From contig JBEVNR010000002.1 in the NCBI GenBank assembly GCA_040507985.1, positions 62,001 to 126,000 on the forward strand: a stretch of DNA of 64,000 bases, given 5' to 3'. The position numbers and the translations under genes were made by a program. The notes beneath the pieces are model-generated. The model saw only the letters and a program-made list of their open reading frames with translations, had not been told where the DNA came from and did not search any database. The stretch comes from JBEVNR01 sp040507985 (GTDB taxonomy: Bacteria; Pseudomonadota; Alphaproteobacteria; Rickettsiales; UBA6187). Shown here one piece after another: positions 1 to 8,374 of the stretch. The stretch's first letter is position 1, and each line of letters begins with the position of its first letter.

Positions 1-425
1 CGCGCCTCTACCCTAACCGTGCCTGCGTCGTCATTGACTTCGGTACGGCGACGACGTTCGACGTGATCGACGGGAAAGGCGTATATCAAGGCGGCGTGAT
101 CGTGCCGGGCGTGGAGACCGCCATGCATTCCCTGCGCGGCGCGGCGGCAAAATTGCCTGACGCCGGATTTGCGCGCCCTTCGCGCGTGGTGGGAAAAAAC
201 ACGCTCGGCGCCCTGACGTCCGGCATGTTCTACGGATATTTAAGCATGGCGGAAGGGCTGGTCGCGCGCATTCGCGACGAAATGCGGGAAGATTTTCTGG
301 TGGTCGCCACCGGGGGGCTGGCGGAGATCTACGCCGATTGCGGTACGCTGATCGACGAGTGCGACGCCGATTTGACGGTGAAGGGAATGTATTACATGTA
401 TGCGCGCCATGTTTCTTCCACATAA
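1..425 (+). CDS. coaX: type III pantothenate kinase (3' part)
   Basis: Phosphorylates pantothenate, the first step of coenzyme A synthesis, in the cytoplasm. The window opens inside the gene. The reading frame is open from base 3 and shows VVIDFGTATTFDV, the family's phosphate-binding segment, followed by GGVIVPGVETAMHSL and a late segment reading VVATGGLAEIYADC. About 140 residues are visible, so roughly the first 110-120 of a usual 255-260 residue protein lie outside. The gene sits 70 bases ahead of the RNase J gene on the same strand, the usual alphaproteobacterial order (birA-coaX-rnj). Identity is secure; only the N-terminus is unseen. Confidence 0.9.
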   Translation, partial: RLYPNRACVVIDFGTATTFDVIDGKGVYQGGVIVPGVETAMHSLRGAAAKLPDAGFARPSRVVGKNTLGALTSGMFYGYLSMAEGLVARIRDEMREDFLVVATGGLAEIYADCGTLIDECDADLTVKGMYYMYARHVSST

Positions 426-494
426 AAAGATTACGCGCAATTTCGGTCGGACGCGCGTTCCGCCGGCTAAGCAACATTATAAAAGGTACGACGC

Positions 495-2162
495 ATGACG
501 CAAAACCTCGCTACGAAATATCCCGACGACTTGCTGTTTTTGCCGCTTGGCGGCTCCGGCGAGATCGGCATGAACCTCAACATGTACTGCCATAAAGGCA
601 AGTGGTTGCTGGTCGATTACGGCGCCGGTTTTGCCGACGAATTTTTGCCGGGCGTCGACATGATCGTGCCGGACATTGACTTCATCCGTAAGAATAAACA
701 TAACGTCGTCGGGCTGATGCTGACGCACGCGCACGAGGACCATATCGGCGGGTTGGTCCACGTATGGGAAAATTTCGACTTTCCGATTTACGCCAGTCCG
801 TTCACGGCGGCGTTCGTTCGCGAAAAAATGCGCGACTCGAAAATGACGTCCTACCCGGAGATTGTCGTCGTGCGCTCCGGCGACAGGCTGAACGTCGGGC
901 CGTTCGACGTGGAATGCGTGCACCTCACCCACTCGACGCCGGAGATGCACGCGCTGTGCATCCGCACTGACGTCGGGAATATTTTCCATACCGGCGATTG
1001 GAAGTTCGATCCCGATCCGGTGGCCGGCGATTGCACCGACATGGAAAGGCTGCGGCAATTGGGCGACGAAGGCATATTGATGGCCATCGGCGATTCGACC
1101 AACGTGTTCTCGGAAGGCCATTCCGGTTCGGAAGGCGAATTGCTCGACCCCATTGCCGAATTGGTGGCGGGCACGCAGGGAATGGCGGTGGTCACGACCT
1201 TTGCCTCCAACGTCGCCCGGTTGGAGACGTTAATGCGGGTGGCGGAAAAAACCGGGCGCCATGCCGTTATGGCCGGACGTTCCCTCTGGCGCATTTATCG
1301 CGCCGCATGCCAATCCGGCTATTTTCAAGACTTGCCGGAACCGCTCACCGACCGCTCCATCGGCAACTTGGCCAAGAAAAATACGCTTGCCATCGTCACC
1401 GGCTGCCAAGGGGAACCGATGGCGGCCATGAGTAAAATTTTAAACGGCAGGCATCCGACCATTCGCCTGGCGAAAAGCGATGCGGTGATTTTCTCGTCGA
1501 AAATCATTCCGGGGAACGACAAGCGCATCCACTTTATGATTAACGAGCTGATTCGCCGGGATATTGCCGTATTCACGACGGAAACCGACAAGGTGCACGT
1601 CTCCGGCCATCCAAGGCGCGAAGAGTTGAAAAAACTGTATTCCTTGCTGCGTCCGAAAATCGTGATTCCGATGCACGGAGAGGACATGCATTTGCGGGAA
1701 CACGCATTATTTGCGAAGGAAGAGTGCGGCGTGCCTAAAACCATACGCTTGCATAACGGCGACGTGCTCCGCATGACGAAACACGACGCCGACGTTGTCG
1801 ATAAGGTGGAGGCGGGTTATTTCGCCGTGGACGGATCAAGCATGCTGCCGCCCCATGGATCGGTCATGAAAATGCGTCGCCGCATGGTGAAGGACGGCGT
1901 GGTGTGCGTGGCGCTCGTCGTTGATCGCGGCGAAGCCTTTCCCATCGTCGCCGCGCCCGGCCTGCTCGACCAAAACGACGACGCCGACTTGATAACCGCC
2001 CTGAAGGAAGAGATTGACGCGGCGCTGCAAGGCATGGAATCGCGCAAAAAACGCGGAACGTTTAAGGATCTGGAGCAATCGATTCGCCAGACCGTTCGCC
2101 GCTTTTGCCAAAGGGAACTGGGAAAAAATCCTCCGGTTGAGATCGTTGCGCAAAACATTTAG
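495..2162 (+). CDS. rnj: ribonuclease J
   Basis: A metallo-beta-lactamase/beta-CASP exo- and endoribonuclease for mRNA decay and rRNA maturation. The 555 residues match the usual length. The metal site LTHAHEDHIGGL (HxHxDH) lies near residues 74-83, followed by a conserved HLTHSTPEMHAL region, GDWKFDPDP, and the beta-CASP segment VVTTFASNVARLE. A late PMHGEDMHLREHA contributes the final metal-binding His, and the C-terminal domain includes the DLEQSIRQTVRRF helix. An AAGG Shine-Dalgarno-like stretch precedes the ATG. It is probably cotranscribed with coaX. The usual downstream genes are absent because a tRNA-linked island follows. Confidence 0.95.
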   Translation: MTQNLATKYPDDLLFLPLGGSGEIGMNLNMYCHKGKWLLVDYGAGFADEFLPGVDMIVPDIDFIRKNKHNVVGLMLTHAHEDHIGGLVHVWENFDFPIYASPFTAAFVREKMRDSKMTSYPEIVVVRSGDRLNVGPFDVECVHLTHSTPEMHALCIRTDVGNIFHTGDWKFDPDPVAGDCTDMERLRQLGDEGILMAIGDSTNVFSEGHSGSEGELLDPIAELVAGTQGMAVVTTFASNVARLETLMRVAEKTGRHAVMAGRSLWRIYRAACQSGYFQDLPEPLTDRSIGNLAKKNTLAIVTGCQGEPMAAMSKILNGRHPTIRLAKSDAVIFSSKIIPGNDKRIHFMINELIRRDIAVFTTETDKVHVSGHPRREELKKLYSLLRPKIVIPMHGEDMHLREHALFAKEECGVPKTIRLHNGDVLRMTKHDADVVDKVEAGYFAVDGSSMLPPHGSVMKMRRRMVKDGVVCVALVVDRGEAFPIVAAPGLLDQNDDADLITALKEEIDAALQGMESRKKRGTFKDLEQSIRQTVRRFCQRELGKNPPVEIVAQNI

Positions 2163-2623
2163 CGTTGCGGGGAGGTTTCGCGATTTTTCCGAGGCTTTTG
2201 ACTAGTGCATAGATTCTCCGATAAGAGGAAAGTCTATGAAAAAGTTTTTGATCTTCTATAAGTTTAAAAAAATCCTACGGTGTTTTGGTCGGATATGGAT
2301 ATATGTGTGACTAAGATAGCGGAATTATGTAAGATCCTTAATTCGCTACAGGCTCTAAGATAATGGCCCGCCAAAAAATATCCATAAGCAGAAAGAATCA
2401 TTCCTGACGGCGAGTAAAACGCTTGCATGATTACCTAACTTTTGTTAAAAATAGGTGACAAGCGTCCTCAGATCAACGCCTTAAGGATCAATAAGGCAAA
2501 CTGCATGAAGATACCCGGAAGCATGGGTCCGAATATGGTTAATTCGCCGATTACTTTAAGGCAACGCTCTTTAAAAAAAGCGTACGTTAAGGATAATTAT
2601 GTCGCCGAAAGGCGAATGCATAG
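2163..2623. other. gene-poor spacer before tRNA-Ser
   Basis: No recognisable gene in about 460 bases of AT-rich sequence. One tiny frame at 2236-2310 (ATG preceded by GAGGAAAG) would encode a 24-residue basic, hydrophobic peptide (MKKFLIFYKFKKILRCFGRI and four more residues). It could be a leader or membrane peptide but is too short to support. A 70-codon frame at 2442-2654 resembles nothing I know and runs into the tRNA-like fragment, so I do not call it. Confidence 0.5.
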
Positions 2624-2667
2624 GGAAGCGCGGCCGAGTGGTTTAAGGCACTAGTCTTGAAAACGGG
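2624..2667 (+). pseudogene. truncated tRNA-Ser 5' half
   Basis: The D-arm and anticodon region GCCGAGTGGTTTAAGGCACT and the loop CTTGAAA closely match the intact tRNA-Ser that starts 15 bases downstream. The 3' anticodon strand reads ACGGG instead of a complement of CTAGT. The variable arm, T arm and acceptor 3' strand are missing. It is a broken copy and should not fold. It may be the remnant of an original tRNA-Ser disrupted during integration or duplication at this locus. Confidence 0.75.
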
Positions 2668-2681
2668 TGAAGTTAGAATAC

Positions 2682-2769
2682 GGATGGGTGTCCGAGTGGT
2701 TTAAGGAACTGGTCTTGAAAACCAGCGTGGGAGCCAATCTCACCGTGGGTTCGAATCCCACCCCATCCG
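2682..2769 (+). tRNA. tRNA-Ser (anticodon UGA)
   Basis: Complete cloverleaf. Acceptor GGATGGG (2682-2688) pairs with CCCATCC (2762-2768). The anticodon stem is CTGGT/ACCAG with loop CTTGAAA and anticodon TGA at 2716-2718. There is a long variable arm as expected for serine, T loop TTCGAAT, discriminator G and an encoded CCA at 2770-2772. Its 3' end is the probable attachment site of the island that follows, whose integrase starts 166 bases downstream. Confidence 0.95.
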
Positions 2770-2886
2770 CCATTTTCCCTTGTCTCAAGACATCCCACAC
2801 AATCCGAAAAGCCTTTATCTTCTAGGGAATCCGCATTATTATCGTCCGATAACGTCCCTTAGAATGTCATAGCGTCCGCCGTTTGC

Positions 2887-2905
2887 GGGGGCATTTTAGG
2901 GGGCA
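2887..2905 (+). repeat. left integrase arm repeats
   Basis: Two GGGGGCA units at 2887-2893 and 2899-2905, exactly 12 bases apart and separated by TTTTA. An inverted TGCCCCC follows at 2928-2934, touching the integrase start codon. An equivalent pair with the same 12-base spacing lies at the other end of the island (8118-8135). Such tandem G-rich repeats commonly lie beside DUF4102-type integrase genes and probably bind the integrase N-terminal domain; the binding role is inference. Confidence 0.65.
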
Positions 2906-2934
2906 GGAAAAATGTCCCGCTCGGATATGCCCCC

Positions 2935-4116
2935 ATGCCCTTAAACGACGCGATTTGCAGGAATGCTAAGGCCGAAGAAAAACCCCGAAGGATTTCCGAC
3001 GAAAAATGCCTGTATCTGGAAGTGTCGCCAAGCGGCGGTAAATATTGGCGCATGAAGTATCGTTTCGCCGGTAAGGAAAAGCGACTCGCTATCGGCGTCT
3101 ATCCCGAAGTCTCTCTTAAGCAAGCCCGCGAAAAGCGCGATGCCGCTCGCACGCTGTTAGAAGAAGGCAAAGACCCGTCGCACGAAAAAAAGCGTAAAAA
3201 GCTGGAAGAGCAAATCGCCGCCGTGAACGCCTTTGAAGCCGTAGCGCGGGAATGGCACGAAAACCAAAGCCTAGGCTGGACACCCCGCCATGCGGCCAGC
3301 GTCATCAAGCGTATCGAGGCGGATATTTTCCCCGCGCTCGGATTTCGTCCGATCAACGAAATAACTCCGCCCGAACTGCTGGCCGCGCTACGCCAAATCG
3401 AGAAGCGCGGCGCGCTGGATATTGCGGGCCGCGCCTTGCAGACGTGCGGGCAGGTATTCCGTTATGCCGTCGCGACGGGAAAGGCGGGACGCGATATATC
3501 CGCCGACTTACGCGGAGCCCTCAAGAAACGGAAGTCCCTCAACCGCGCGAATCTGGACGCGGAGGAGCTGCCCGAATTTCTGCATAAGCTGCAACACTAT
3601 GAAGGCGATCCGGTAACGCGCCTCGCCCTGCGCTTCCTTATCCTCACGTTCGTACGTACCGCCGAACTGCGCGGCGCGCGATGGGAAGAAATCAATGCGG
3701 AAAAAGCGGAGTGGCGCATTCCCGCCGAACGGATGAAAATGCGCGACCCGCATATTGTCCCCCTTTGCCGCCAAGCCTTGGCAGTATTAGAGGAACTAAA
3801 ACCGCATACCGGCTTTCGCGAGCATATATTTCCGAACTCCGTCAAGCCGTCCAAGGTCATGAGCGAAAACACCATGCTCTTTGCCATGTACCGCATGGGC
3901 TACCATAGCCGCGCCACCCCGCACGGCTTCCGCGCCACGGCTTCGACGATCCTAAACGAGCATGGTTTCCGTGCCGACTTCATCGAAAGGCAGTTAGCGC
4001 ACGCGGAGAGAAACAAAGTCCGCGCCGCCTATAACCACGCGCAATATCTGCCTGAGCGGCGGGAGATGATGCAATGGTGGGGAGACTACATCAGCAAAAA
4101 CGAAGGAGCGATTTAA
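2935..4116 (+). CDS. tyrosine-type site-specific integrase (DUF4102/P4-like)
   Basis: Integrates and excises the island at tRNA-Ser. The 393 residues begin with the arm-binding DUF4102 domain (about 1-90, SDEKCLYLEVSPSGGKYW), then a core-binding domain (about 95-190) and the catalytic domain. Catalytic residues are recognisable: Arg241 in FVRTAEL, His330 and Arg333 in HGFRATAS, His356 in QLAHAERN and Tyr366 in AAYNHAQ. The ATG at 2935 has no clear ribosome site, but the family's usual N-terminus (MPLND-ICRNAK) begins there. Length and motifs are complete, so the enzyme could be active. The following gene starts 2 bases after the stop. Confidence 0.93.
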   Translation: MPLNDAICRNAKAEEKPRRISDEKCLYLEVSPSGGKYWRMKYRFAGKEKRLAIGVYPEVSLKQAREKRDAARTLLEEGKDPSHEKKRKKLEEQIAAVNAFEAVAREWHENQSLGWTPRHAASVIKRIEADIFPALGFRPINEITPPELLAALRQIEKRGALDIAGRALQTCGQVFRYAVATGKAGRDISADLRGALKKRKSLNRANLDAEELPEFLHKLQHYEGDPVTRLALRFLILTFVRTAELRGARWEEINAEKAEWRIPAERMKMRDPHIVPLCRQALAVLEELKPHTGFREHIFPNSVKPSKVMSENTMLFAMYRMGYHSRATPHGFRATASTILNEHGFRADFIERQLAHAERNKVRAAYNHAQYLPERREMMQWWGDYISKNEGAI

Positions 4117-4118
4117 AT

Positions 4119-4829
4119 ATGAGCCATTTGCTTCAACATTGGACATCGCAACCCTATTGGGAACCTATAGAGGCAGTAGCTTTATCATTAGGATTCGATC
4201 CATTTGAAATCAAGAACCGCCGCAGATCGTCGGGGCCGCATGATAGCCCTTATGACAGAAGAATGGACTTCGTCCGAAGATTAATCGACTCGCAAAAATT
4301 AGACGCATTTGCTGCGAGATACGGTGATAAAGGCAAATGGGAATATAGGATTAACGCTTATGTTTATCCTCCATACGTTTTCGTGGAATGTATGGAGCAT
4401 TACGGAATGGAGTTTCCGGAAAAAATTAGAGACGCGGTTGCCTCAAGTCCCGATAGGCAATTACAGCATCTCAAAAGCATGGGCGAGTTACAAAAGGAAC
4501 TTGAAGCCGCAAAGAAAGAATTAGGCGCAGTCAAGCAAAAGGCCGAAGAATCAACCGTTGCTTGCTCGGAAGAGGAAGCGATTAACGGCAAGCGTAAAAC
4601 CTCTTACCAAAAAGCCATTCTAGGCGTGGCGATGGACGTATATAAATACAATCGCTACGCCGATAGAAATAAGGCTATCTCGGAAATACTCTCTTGCATT
4701 GATCGGAGCGGCATTCCCTCTCTTGATCCAAAAACATTGCGAGACATATTAGAGGAAGCGACGGATGATTGCTTGCCTGACAAGGAAAAGGAAAAACTCC
4801 GCCGTCAAGTCGTAGCCAGCGCGAATTAA
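4119..4829 (+). CDS. island protein of unknown function
   Basis: I do not recognise this 236-residue protein. The start at 4119 is chosen because AAGGAG (4103-4108) sits at good spacing; a longer frame from 4074 would overlap the integrase. The N-terminus (WTSQPYWEPIEAVALSLGFDP) resembles short helical segments seen in integrase-linked accessory proteins. Residues 115-150 are a charged, probably coiled-coil stretch rich in Glu, Lys and Ala. The C-terminal part is polar and helical. It is almost certainly translated from the integrase transcript. A role in element maintenance is a guess from position only. Confidence 0.7.
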   Translation: MSHLLQHWTSQPYWEPIEAVALSLGFDPFEIKNRRRSSGPHDSPYDRRMDFVRRLIDSQKLDAFAARYGDKGKWEYRINAYVYPPYVFVECMEHYGMEFPEKIRDAVASSPDRQLQHLKSMGELQKELEAAKKELGAVKQKAEESTVACSEEEAINGKRKTSYQKAILGVAMDVYKYNRYADRNKAISEILSCIDRSGIPSLDPKTLRDILEEATDDCLPDKEKEKLRRQVVASAN

Positions 4830-4859
4830 TAAATTAACGACGCGGGAAATTCTATTATT

Positions 4860-4875
4860 ATCGGGATTTCCCGAT
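4860..4875. promoter_or_regulatory. inverted repeat between island genes
   Basis: ATCGGGATTTCCCGAT is a perfect 7-base inverted repeat with two central bases, followed by GATTTTTCGGG. It lies 30 bases after the unknown gene and 85 before the alpA-like gene. It could be a weak terminator or an operator for the AlpA or helix-turn-helix protein; the sequence does not decide. Confidence 0.35.
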
Positions 4876-4959
4876 GATTTTTCGGGATATACCCCACGCC
4901 CTCTATCGCAACGCATACGCTCCCAGTGTTCCCAATAACACGCAAAAGGAGCGCGTGAC

Positions 4960-5205
4960 ATGACTTGCGACAATTCCCCGTCCCTTCCCGCTACCGGCCT
5001 TATCCGCCTTGACGAAGTTCTAGAGTTCATCCCCGTTAGCCGCTCGACATGGTGGCTAGGCGTGAAGGACGGACGCTTCCCCGCGCCGGTGAAACTCGGC
5101 AAGCGCATCCGCGCGTGGCGCGCCGAAGACATTCATGCGTTGATGCAAACTCTGCCCCAAGCCGGCAACAACAAAACTGCCGCCTCCCGCAACGTAAAGC
5201 GGTAG
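4960..5205 (+). CDS. AlpA-family transcriptional regulator
   Basis: A small (81-residue) winged-helix DNA-binding protein of the AlpA/excisionase type. Residues 13-60 read GLIRLDEVLEFIPVSRSTWW followed by GRFPAPVKLGKRIRAW and a WRAEDIHALM helix, the complete family signature. AlpA regulators typically control integrase expression in P4-like elements. Here it lies downstream of the integrase and just ahead of a second DNA-binding gene. The sequence AAAGGAGCG precedes the ATG. Confidence 0.88.
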   Translation: MTCDNSPSLPATGLIRLDEVLEFIPVSRSTWWLGVKDGRFPAPVKLGKRIRAWRAEDIHALMQTLPQAGNNKTAASRNVKR

Positions 5206-5213
5206 GCGCGATC

Positions 5214-5660
5214 ATGCAGAAGAAACCAAAGAAAAACAGGCGGTATAACGTCCGCTTGATTAGAAAGGCGTGCTGTTTCACCGTCGAGGAAATCGCGCGG
5301 CTTTTCGGGCTGCACGTCAATACCGTGCGCCGGTGGTTAAAAGACGGGTTGGAGCCGCTCGCTGACGAAAAGCGGCCTATTCTCATCAAAGGGGCGGTAT
5401 TGGCGGAGTTTTTACGCAACCGCCAAGCCGCCGCCCGCCATCCCCCGCAAGACGACGAGTTTCATTGCTTTAAATGTCGGGGACCACGCAAAGCGTGGAA
5501 AAACGCCGTCGCAATCGTCATTACCGACGCAGCGCATCTTCGGATAAAGGCGAAATGCGACGGCTGCGGAGGGGCGGTGCATCGCTTCGGCAGCCGCCGC
5601 CGTTTGCCCGAATACCGGCAAATTTTTGACGTGAGGGACGTAACGCCGCACACGGGATAG
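5214..5660 (+). CDS. helix-turn-helix / zinc-ribbon protein
   Basis: 148 residues from the ATG at 5214; the longer frame from 5049 overlaps alpA and is not needed. Residues 17-50 contain a helix-turn-helix (FTVEEIARLFGLHVNTVRRW) of the excisionase/MerR-like kind. The C-terminal half has two Cys-x2-Cys pairs (CFKC and CDGC) about 38 residues apart, fitting a zinc ribbon. Similar small proteins occur beside recombinases on mobile elements, so a role in excision or regulation is plausible. Its TAG stop is followed, in the same frame, by the truncated helicase, so the helicase lost its 5' end at or near this gene. Confidence 0.75.
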   Translation: MQKKPKKNRRYNVRLIRKACCFTVEEIARLFGLHVNTVRRWLKDGLEPLADEKRPILIKGAVLAEFLRNRQAAARHPPQDDEFHCFKCRGPRKAWKNAVAIVITDAAHLRIKAKCDGCGGAVHRFGSRRRLPEYRQIFDVRDVTPHTG

Positions 5661-5699
5661 CGACGATTAACCGACTTTCTAAAAAAGCAAACGGGCTTA

Positions 5700-7940
5700 G
5701 TGTTGTGGATCGTTCCTACCAAAGAAATCTACCGACAAACATGGAAAGCCCTTGCCGACCGCCAACACCCCTACCGCCAAACGCTGGAACGGGCGACGGG
5801 CGGGCGCATCAAAATGTTAGAAAAAGATGACAGCTTCTCGCGCATGGATACTGAAAACTATCTCTGCGTGATGCTGATCCGCCTTGCCGCCGCCAACCGC
5901 GCCAAAGATACCGAATTTCTGAAAATCGTACGCGATACGGGTAAGTATACCGGATTTTTCCCTGAACCCGACGACGTCGCCGCCAACGCCGCGCTGCTGA
6001 AATTCTATCCCGATCTGGAGACCGCCGCTCCGGCGGACGGCAAAACGATTTTCAACACCGTCGTGAAACAAAGTTTGGAAAACGTCCTGAAGATGACGCC
6101 GAACATGGCGGTTATTGACGAAGGCCATAAAGCCTATTCCGACAAAACCCGCGACGCGCTATGTAAATTCAACCCGTCTTTCGTACTGGAACTGACCGCG
6201 ACGCCGAACGTAAAAACATATGTCAGCAACATATTGGTGGACGTCACGGGGCGCGACCTGAAAGACGAGCAAATGATTAAACTGCCGATCAACATATTTA
6301 ACGTTAACGCGGGCGATTGGCGCGAAGTCCTGACGCGGGCGCACGCCAAGCTATCCGAATTAAACGACAACGCCCGCGCCCTGCAAGCGGAGGAAGGGCG
6401 TTATATCCGCCCTATTATGGTAGTGCGCGTGGAGCGCACCGGCAAAGACCAACGCGACGGGAAAAAGGTTCACGCCGAAGACGCGAAAGCCTACCTAACG
6501 GAACGGCTCGGGGTACGCGCGGAGGAAATCCGCATTAAATCGTCGGAAACGGACGAGTTAGGCGATGCCGACTTGTTAAGCCCGCTTTGCCCCGTCCGTT
6601 ACGTCATCACCAAAGACGCGCTGAAAGAGGGCTGGGATTGTCCGTTCGCCTATGTGCTGGCGTTATTGGACAAGACGACGGCGCAAACCGCCATGACGCA
6701 AATGATAGGCCGCGTACTCCGTCAGCCCGAAGCCCGTTTAACGAGCATAGACGCGCTGAACCAATGCTATGTTTATTGCTACGATCAAGACGTCAACATA
6801 TCGGTGGAACACGTCCGCAAGGGATTGGAGCAAGAAGGCTTGACGGGTATTTCCGAGTTCGTCCGCGCGGGCGATAGCGGCGAAACGCCCGATGGTGACG
6901 AATCCGCCGCGACCGTCTCGATCAAGCGGCGGGAGATGTTCGCCGACCTCAAGATTTTCCTCCCGCAAATTCTGCACAAAACCGCCGACGGCTGGCGCGA
7001 TTTGCATTACGAAAACGACGTGCTGCGCCTTGTCGCGTGGCAGGAACTGGCTTACGATACAAGCCCGTTTCTCCATGCCGACGACGACTCCGTAACGCAT
7101 ACCACCGTTGACGTAGCTAAAGGAGACGGAACGGGACAAGGGGAGTTATCGCTTACCCATTCCACGCAACGATTAGAGCCGGAAGGAGAAAAGCGGCTCG
7201 ATTTAGGGTTTTTGTCTCGGCTGCTACTGGACGTCATCCCTAACCCGTGGCACGCCGCCCGTCTGCTGGCGGAAAGCATCGTATGCTTACGTCGCGCGAA
7301 ATTGTCGGACGGCGAGATATGGCGCCGCCGCCTACATCTCATCGACACCATGAAAACCGCCCTTAAGCGCCAAGTCTCCGAACGCTGCGAAGCAATTTTC
7401 CGCGAAAAGCTGAAAAGCGGCGAAATCTGTTTCCGCCTCATGATGCACGGCGACGAGCGGCTTAACTTTGAAATCGCGCAAGAACTCAAAGCGATGGTTC
7501 GCCCAGACGAAAAGAAATTACAAGCCCGATCCGGCGACCCGATCAAAAACAGCCTATACGCTACCGTCTACGAAAAGAGCATGAACGGCTTGGAAAGAGA
7601 CTTGGCGCTTTTTCTCTCGGACAATGACGCCGTGACATGGTGGCACCGTATGGCATCGCGCCAAGAATACGGCTTGCAAGGCTGGCAACGCAACAAAATC
7701 TACCCCGACTTTATCGCGTGCCGCGACGAAAGCCGTCTATTCATCTTGGAAACCAAAGGCTTGCAGCTAAAGGGCAACGACGACACGGAATACAAACGCC
7801 GCTTGTTCGATTTGCTAAACTCCGCCTACTCTGTCGGCACGATGGATTTACCGTCAAGCGACGGCGGCGCGTCCGTTTCCCTGCATATGCTGATGCAGGA
7901 CGATTTCAAGGAAGAGGCAACGCGGCTGCTCACGGCATAA
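5700..7940 (+). pseudogene. 5'-truncated type III restriction helicase-nuclease
   Basis: A 746-residue open frame related to the Res (helicase/endonuclease) subunit of type III restriction enzymes. Homology begins abruptly at LVLWIVPTKEIYRQTW, which corresponds to motif Ia. The Walker A segment that should precede it is absent, replaced by the upstream helix-turn-helix gene in the same frame. Later motifs are present: AVIDEGHKAY (motif II, DEGH), ELTATPN (III), MIGRVLRQPEA (VI), and a C-terminal PD-(D/E)xK-like nuclease core, YPDFIACRDESRLFILETKG. The first possible start is a GTG at 5700. Without motif I, ATP hydrolysis is not expected. No methyltransferase (Mod) gene is nearby. The frame is otherwise intact, suggesting recent damage or retention for another role. 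Confidence 0.8.
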
Positions 7941-8117
7941 AAACGCGAGGGATTCAAACTGGCGGTTCGATTTTTTCTTACGCATACCCCGTTGCCGGTA
8001 TAAAATAGCGGAGGAATACGAAACAAGGCGCCTTTGCGTCTTTACCGCACACAGCGCCCCCGTCAACGGCTAAATGCCTTCGCTTTTCCTTCAAAAAGAG
8101 AGGCAAAAAATAGCATT

Positions 8118-8135
8118 GGGGCATTTTTTGGGGCA
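8118..8135 (+). repeat. right integrase arm repeats
   Basis: Two GGGGCA units at 8118-8123 and 8130-8135, 12 bases apart and separated by TTTTTT. They match the pair at 2887-2905 in sequence, spacing and orientation. They mark the probable right end of the island. Confidence 0.65.
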
Positions 8136-8191
8136 TATAATTTTTCTATTCATTGTAATGCCTATATTATTCTAGGTAAAAATTAAAAAAC

Positions 8192-8214
8192 GTGGCTCCC
8201 ACCCCAGCCATTTT
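8192..8214 (+). other. candidate right attachment site
   Basis: CTCCCACCCCAGCCATTTT (8196-8214) resembles the 3' end of the intact tRNA-Ser and its flank, TCCCACCCCATCCGCCATTT. It lies about 60 bases beyond the right arm repeats, where an attR would be expected. The match is imperfect (three bases missing and one or two changed), so this is a candidate only. Confidence 0.4.
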
Positions 8215-8280
8215 ATATAGAGACGCTAAGGTTCGCAGATAGCCTAGTTTTATAGGTTCGCAAATAGCAAAAGTTGATCT

Positions 8281-8317
8281 TATAATTTATTCAAGATACT
8301 GTATTGAATAAATTATA
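8281..8317. repeat. perfect 14-bp palindrome beside tRNA-like fragment
   Basis: TATAATTTATTCAA (8281-8294) and its exact complement TTGAATAAATTATA (8304-8317) flank the 9-base loop GATACTGTA. Immediately after comes GGTTCGAATCTCACCCTCGT (8321-8340), which looks like a tRNA T arm and 3' end without the rest of a tRNA. Upstream are two near-identical GGTTCGCARATAG copies (8230-8242 and 8255-8267). The stretch 7941-8374 holds no other gene. It looks like an insertion junction just ahead of the HNH gene. Confidence 0.6.
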
Positions 8318-8374
8318 ACAGGTTCGAATCTCACCCTCGTTTATTTGAGATGAGAGGGGATTTGGAAGGAAAAT

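Noticed and set aside
2442..2654. 70-codon plus-strand gene before tRNA-Ser
   Set aside because: It has no recognisable motif, overlaps the tRNA fragment and lacks a ribosome site.
8321..8340. A second tRNA gene near the HNH endonuclease
   Set aside because: Only a T-arm-like tail is present; no acceptor 5' strand, D arm or anticodon arm can be found upstream.
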